From assembly GCA_964551295.1 (NCBI GenBank), contig CAZKDJ010000037.1:1-27158 (forward strand): DNA of 27,158 nt, read 5' to 3'. The stretch is from JAFGED01 sp964551295 (lineage in GTDB: Bacteria; Chloroflexota; Anaerolineae; B4-G1). The notes beneath the pieces were generated by a model. That model saw nothing but the letters and a program-made list of their open reading frames with translations. It was not told where the DNA came from and ran no database searches. The position numbers and the translations under genes are program-made. Positions 23,610 to 27,158 of this stretch are shown in pieces; within the stretch, counting starts at the first letter, position 1; each line of letters opens with the position of its first letter.

Positions 23610-24782
23610 CTAGGATTCTGACGTAGGCGACGGCGTCGGCGTTGGCGTTGGCTTAATCCACTCAAATACTCGCGTCTCACTGACCAGACCCGCCTTCTCG
23701 TAGGTCAGCCCACCGCCCTCATCCCGCACTTCCCGCACCACCATCACCTGCCACCGAAACTCGGGCACCTCGCCGTCCGCCTCCATCAGGAGATCGAAAG
23801 GCACTCGCCACACTGTCGTACGGGTCTGGAACTTGTGCACCGTGGTGCCGTCAGGGAAAAAGAGCGTCACCTCGTACCACTCGCCCTCCTGCAGCACAGC
23901 GATGGACATCCACTGCAGCGCGATGGGCGCTTCAACGCCCACCAGGGTCGCTCCATCAGGCGGGCTCAGAAGCGCCGGAGCCTCGTAAGGTGGAGCAGGC
24001 GTCGGCGTGGCCAGAGGATCCACCGTGGGCGTAGGACTGGGAACGGGCGTTCCCAACGGCACGACGAGCGATTGGCCGACGAATATGCTGTCGCTGCCCA
24101 CGGGTAACTGCTCGGGATTGGCCTCGCGTATGAGAGCGACCGACACATCGTGTTCCTCGGCAATCGACTCCAGCGTATCCCCCTGTTTGACGACGTGAAT
24201 GACAAAATTGCCCGGCGTCGGCGTTGGAATACTTGGGTCGAGCGTCGGCGTAGGCGTGGGCGTAAGCGTTCCGGCGGGAATGCGCAAGACGTATCCAACA
24301 GAGAGAAACTCCGGTTGTACCTCTGGATTCAAGGCCAAGATATCTTCCACCGTGGTATCGAACCTGGTAGCAATATCACTGAGCGTATCCCCCGTCCGCA
24401 CCTGGTAGGTCAAAGGGGGCAACGGCGTCGGCGTCAAGGTAGGCGCAGGCATCCGCGTAGGCGTTGGAATCGGAGTATTCGTGGGCGTCTGTGTAGCAGT
24501 AGATGTGGGCAATGTCTCCTCAGGCTGAGCGTTCATCAGCAAATACAGCCCATAGAACCCCACCACCAGGAACACCAAGGCCAAGGCAACGACGATAAGA
24601 GGCTTGGTCCATCGGGGCAAGCCTTTCTCTGGAGCTTCCTTCTCCTCCGGCTCGGCCTCTCCCGCTTCAAGCGATGCCCCACACATCAGGCAGGTCGTTG
24701 CCATCACGGCCACCCGGGCGCCACAGTAAGGACACTGGCGCTGCTCTTCAGTTGGAAGTGAGATTTCTGGTTCTTCAGCCAT
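23610..24782 (-). CDS. Zinc-ribbon, single-pass membrane protein with two LysM domains
   Basis: This 390-residue protein starts at the ATG at 24782. The frame extends upstream through the promoter region, so that part is not used. Order: cytoplasmic zinc ribbon (C17, C20, C31, C34), acidic linker, transmembrane helix (about 61-83), Thr/Pro-rich linker, LysM 1 (125-169; YQVRTGDTLSDIATRF), a second Thr/Pro linker, LysM 2 (195-242; HVVKQGDTLESIAEEH), and a third linker. An Ig-like beta domain of about 110 residues (ALLSPPDGATLVG...RWQVMVVREV) and a short TPTPTPSPT tail follow. LysM modules bind peptidoglycan or chitin-type glycans, so it probably links membrane and cell wall. There is no visible SD, and the predicted promoter leaves a very short leader. 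Confidence 0.9.
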   Translation of the reverse strand: MAEEPEISLPTEEQRQCPYCGARVAVMATTCLMCGASLEAGEAEPEEKEAPEKGLPRWTKPLIVVALALVFLVVGFYGLYLLMNAQPEETLPTSTATQTPTNTPIPTPTRMPAPTLTPTPLPPLTYQVRTGDTLSDIATRFDTTVEDILALNPEVQPEFLSVGYVLRIPAGTLTPTPTPTLDPSIPTPTPGNFVIHVVKQGDTLESIAEEHDVSVALIREANPEQLPVGSDSIFVGQSLVVPLGTPVPSPTPTVDPLATPTPAPPYEAPALLSPPDGATLVGVEAPIALQWMSIAVLQEGEWYEVTLFFPDGTTVHKFQTRTTVWRVPFDLLMEADGEVPEFRWQVMVVREVRDEGGGLTYEKAGLVSETRVFEWIKPTPTPTPSPTSES

Positions 24783-24798
24783 TTCGAAAACGAAGCGT

Positions 24799-24826
24799 AT
24801 GATAGCACAGAAACGGGAAATGACAA
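24799..24826 (-). promoter_or_regulatory. Promoter of the LysM gene
   Basis: On the minus strand, TTGTCA (24826-24821), a 16-bp spacer and TATCAT (24804-24799) end only 16 bases before the start codon. The message would therefore be nearly leaderless. Confidence 0.6.
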
Positions 24827-24830
24827 ACAA

Positions 24831-24859
24831 TTGACCTTCCCACCAAGTTAAGCTATACT
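24831..24859 (+). promoter_or_regulatory. Promoter of the radical-SAM-like gene
   Basis: TTGACC (24831-24836), a 17-bp spacer and TATACT (24854-24859) lie about 41 bases before the ATG at 24901. The two -35 boxes of the divergent pair are 4 bases apart. Confidence 0.75.
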
Positions 24860-24900
24860 GACGTCGTACCACATACAACCAGCTGGAAGGAGCACGTCCC

Positions 24901-26118
24901 ATGTCCCTATTCGACACACTGAAATCCTGGTTCACGCCCCACAAGCCTCTTTCTAAGGAAATCGTGCATTATCAGACCCCTCCCGATGCCGAGGCGCAAT
25001 ACCGGTTGCACCTGCGGATCGAGCCCGACGGACGCGGCTTGCTGGTCATCAATGCAGCTACCGTCCTGCACCTCAACCAGACTGCCGCCGAGTACGCGCG
25101 CCTGCTGATCCAGGGCGCCGACGAGGAAGAAGCGGTCAAAACGATCACCAAGCGATACCGCGTCAAAGAGGCCCAGACCCGCGAGGATTACACCCAACTG
25201 CGCGACCACATCCTGACCCTGGCCACCACCGTCGACCTCGATCCGGTGACCTACCTGGGGATGGAGCGGGCAGAGCCCTTCTCGGCGGAGACGTCGGCCC
25301 CCTATCGCGTCGACTTGGCCCTGACCTATCGCCTGGACGCATCCGGCACGCTCGATCCTGGCGCGCGCAAGCGGGTAGGTCGCGAGCTGACCAGCGAGGA
25401 ATGGCAGCGCGTCCTGCAAAAGCTGTGGGACGTGGGCGTGCCCCACGTCTGCTTCACCGGCGGAGAGCCGACACTGCGTGAGGATCTGGTCGAGATCGTG
25501 CGGTACGCCGAGGAGTTGGGACAGGTCACAGGACTGCTGACCAACGGCTGCTGCCTGCAGGATCAAGCATATCTGGACGAGCTGCTGCTGGCCGGGCTGG
25601 ATCACCTGCAGATCACGCTGGCCTCCCACCAGCCCGAGGTGCACGACCGCATCGTCGGCGTGGAAGAGTCGTGGGAAAAGGCAAACGCCGGTCTGCGCAA
25701 CGCCATCGCGGGCGACATCTACGTCGTCGTCCAGGTGCCCATCACGCCGGAGAACGCAGACACGGTGACGGAAACGGTGGCCTACCTGGCCGAGATGGAC
25801 GTTCCCGCCGTCGCCCTGAGCAGCCCCCTACGAGACGCGTCGGAGGAGGAAGCCCAGCATCTGCAAAACAGCCTGCAGGAGGCTCAAGACGCTGCACACG
25901 CCCACGGCCTGACGCTGGTCTGGGATCTCGCCGCGCCGTATTCGCACGTGAACCCGATAGAGACCGAGACCGACCTGCCACAGGATCAGGCCATTCGCCA
26001 GCACCTATACGTCGAGCCCGACGGGGACGCCCTTCCGGCCCAGGGGTACAACGTCGTTTTGGGCAACCTGCTGCGGGATGACTGGGAGGCCATTTGGGAG
26101 AATCCAGAGCGCCCGTGA
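24901..26118 (+). CDS. Radical-SAM-like protein with PqqD-like N-terminus, lacking the CxxxCxxC cluster motif
   Basis: This 405-residue protein has AAGGAG 8 bases before the ATG. Residues about 47-105 resemble a PqqD/RRE peptide-binding domain (VINAATVLHLNQTAAEYARLL, then EEEAVKTITKRY). The radical SAM barrel follows, with LALTYR (139-144), FTGGEPTLREDL (185-196), LLTNG and a SPASM-like end (VEPDGDALPAQGYN, LGNLLRDDWEAIW). At the three positions where cysteines should bind the [4Fe-4S] cluster it has Leu145, Gly149 and Asp152, with no length change. Radical chemistry is therefore not expected. It may be a peptide-binding or regulatory pseudoenzyme. It is translationally coupled to the methyltransferase. 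Confidence 0.88.
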   Translation: MSLFDTLKSWFTPHKPLSKEIVHYQTPPDAEAQYRLHLRIEPDGRGLLVINAATVLHLNQTAAEYARLLIQGADEEEAVKTITKRYRVKEAQTREDYTQLRDHILTLATTVDLDPVTYLGMERAEPFSAETSAPYRVDLALTYRLDASGTLDPGARKRVGRELTSEEWQRVLQKLWDVGVPHVCFTGGEPTLREDLVEIVRYAEELGQVTGLLTNGCCLQDQAYLDELLLAGLDHLQITLASHQPEVHDRIVGVEESWEKANAGLRNAIAGDIYVVVQVPITPENADTVTETVAYLAEMDVPAVALSSPLRDASEEEAQHLQNSLQEAQDAAHAHGLTLVWDLAAPYSHVNPIETETDLPQDQAIRQHLYVEPDGDALPAQGYNVVLGNLLRDDWEAIWENPERP

Positions 26119-26864
26119 TTGGGGATTGGCACGCTTGGTTCATCCAGCAGGCCGGTTGGACACAGCCGACGCGCCGCTGGCTCTATCGAGAGGCTAGACT
26201 CGGGCAGGCCGGGAACATTCTTGAGGTCGGCTGCGGCACGGGCGTCATCGCGGAGGAGTTGGCCAGCTCCACGCCCGCCCGTGTAACCGGGCTCGATATC
26301 GACCCGGCGATGCTGACCTTAACAAAGCAGCAGGAGAGTCGCGTGACCTACGTCCGGGGAGACGCTCACGCGCTGCCCTTTCCCAACGCGTCGTTCGACG
26401 CCGTCGTGTGCCACTACCTGCTCCTGTGGCTGGCCGATCCAGAGCAGGGCGTGCGGGAGATGGCACGGGTGGTCAGGCCGAAAGGCTGCGTGCTGGCCTG
26501 CGCCGAACCCGACTACGGCGGGCGGATCGATCACCCGCCGGAACTGGTCGATCTAGGTCAGCGCCAGATGGAGGCGCTGCGCGGGCAGGGGGCCGACCCC
26601 GAGATCGGGCGGCGGCTGGGAGAGATCTTTGCAGCGGCTGGACTTCGAGCGGTGGTGGGGACCATGGCCGGGCAGTGGCATGTCCCGGCCAAACCAGACG
26701 GCGGGTTCGAAGCCGAATGGGCCATGCGAAAGCACGACCTGGCCGGTCTCCTCTCGCCGGAGAAGATGCACCAACTAAAGGCCATCGACCGCCAGGCGCT
26801 GGCAGAAGGCCGCCGAGTGCTTTTCGTACCCACCTTTTACGCGCTGGGGCACACGAGCGATTGA
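26115..26864 (+). CDS. Class I SAM-dependent methyltransferase (Methyltransf_11/UbiE-like)
   Basis: This 249-residue protein starts at a GTG overlapping the preceding stop (GTGA); a TTG at 26094 in the same frame is an alternative start. Motif I is ILEVGCGTGVIAEEL, the acidic motif II loop is VTGLDIDPAML, then GDAHALPFPNASFDAVVCHYLLLWL and the post-motif VVRPKGCVLACAEPDYGG. The substrate is unknown. Overlap with the radical-SAM-like gene suggests they act on a common target, but pairings of this kind also occur without a shared substrate. Confidence 0.92.
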   Translation: MIGDWHAWFIQQAGWTQPTRRWLYREARLGQAGNILEVGCGTGVIAEELASSTPARVTGLDIDPAMLTLTKQQESRVTYVRGDAHALPFPNASFDAVVCHYLLLWLADPEQGVREMARVVRPKGCVLACAEPDYGGRIDHPPELVDLGQRQMEALRGQGADPEIGRRLGEIFAAAGLRAVVGTMAGQWHVPAKPDGGFEAEWAMRKHDLAGLLSPEKMHQLKAIDRQALAEGRRVLFVPTFYALGHTSD

Positions 26865-26889
26865 CAGCCCTCCGGCGCGGTGTTATACT
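26861..26889 (+). promoter_or_regulatory. Near-consensus promoter of the last gene
   Basis: A perfect TTGACA (26861-26866), a 17-bp spacer and TATACT (26884-26889) precede the ATG at 26935. The -35 box contains the TGA stop of the methyltransferase. Confidence 0.8.
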
Positions 26890-26934
26890 GAAACTCGCCA
26901 CTCAATTAATGCGTAGATAATAAGGGAGCAAACC

Positions 26935-27158
26935 ATGTCCACAGAAAAGACTGCCGGTTACACCATCGCCTACGTCCTTATCGTTCTGGGCGTCATCGTC
27001 TCATGCCTGCTGATCGGTTTCGGTGTGCTGCTCGTGATCGCCTCCTCCGACCCGGCACAGGGAGACCCTGGCTGGCTGGCCATAGGAACCGGACTGATCG
27101 TCGTCGGCCTCGTCATCACCACCCTAGCCGTCGGCGTCTTTGTATTCCTGCGCATTCG
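26935..27158 (+). CDS. Small membrane protein, partial (3' end outside the window)
   Basis: The ATG at 26935 has AGGGAG eight bases upstream. The 74 visible residues contain two hydrophobic helices (about 9-36 and 47-72) separated by a short polar loop (SSDPAQGDPG). No catalytic motif is seen. The frame is open at the window edge, so a C-terminal domain may follow. It has its own strong promoter, separate from the methyltransferase. Confidence 0.75.
   Translation, partial: MSTEKTAGYTIAYVLIVLGVIVSCLLIGFGVLLVIASSDPAQGDPGWLAIGTGLIVVGLVITTLAVGVFVFLRI

Overview
The window reads as a chromosomal segment from a GC-rich, probably anaerobic bacterium, most likely of the Chloroflexota (Anaerolineae-like). 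This is inferred from long Thr/Pro-rich linkers in three surface proteins, a two-subunit Nfn-type ferredoxin/NADP oxidoreductase, a type 2 isopentenyl-diphosphate isomerase, and a second PurF-like protein without its catalytic cysteine. No rRNA, tRNA or CRISPR array is visible. Promoters look like ordinary sigma-70 (TTGACA/TATAAT-type) sites. Layout: (1) 1-394 is non-coding and holds a long-armed inverted repeat, a promoter, and 17-bp tandem repeats at the predicted transcription start. (2) 395-12698 is a long plus-strand purine-synthesis cluster. It runs purL (with two PurS-like domains fused at its N-terminus), a polysaccharide deacetylase, purQ, a lipoprotein with SUMF1 and TPR domains (apparently frameshifted), purC, a RAYT transposase flanked by inverted REP-like hairpins, a class II-type purE, purF, and a PurF paralogue with a degenerate glutaminase site. 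(3) 12761-15361 is a minus-strand isoprenoid operon: type 2 IPP isomerase, a DUF116 Cys-rich protein, and a polyprenyl synthetase. (4) 15525-17829 runs on the plus strand: acyl carrier protein with its terminator, a 65-aa Cys-rich protein, then a helical protein followed by an SPFH/band-7 protein. The isomerase operon and acpP diverge from a perfect palindrome whose two arms each contain a -35 hexamer. (5) 17892-20851 is a minus-strand fatty-acid/phospholipid operon: plsX, fabF and a membrane protein of unknown function. (6) 21141-23425 is an overlapping nfnA-nfnB pair. It is bracketed by two copies of a small, highly structured, MITE-like element, each with an 8-bp target-site duplication. 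(7) 23610-24782 (minus) encodes a zinc-ribbon/LysM membrane protein. It diverges from a radical-SAM-like protein that has lost all three cluster cysteines, followed by an overlapping SAM methyltransferase. The window ends inside a two-helix membrane protein. How the genes work together: PurF starts purine synthesis, PurL with PurQ forms FGAM, and PurE then PurC convert AIR to SAICAR. PurD, PurM, PurN/T, PurB, PurH and PurK are not in the window. PlsX, FabF and ACP belong to membrane lipid synthesis, and the isomerase and prenyl synthase to isoprenoid synthesis. The most interesting items are the paired MITEs, the REP-flanked RAYT inside the purine cluster, the cysteine-less radical SAM protein, the PurS-PurS-PurL fusion, the inactive-looking PurF twin, and the shared palindromic divergent promoter.
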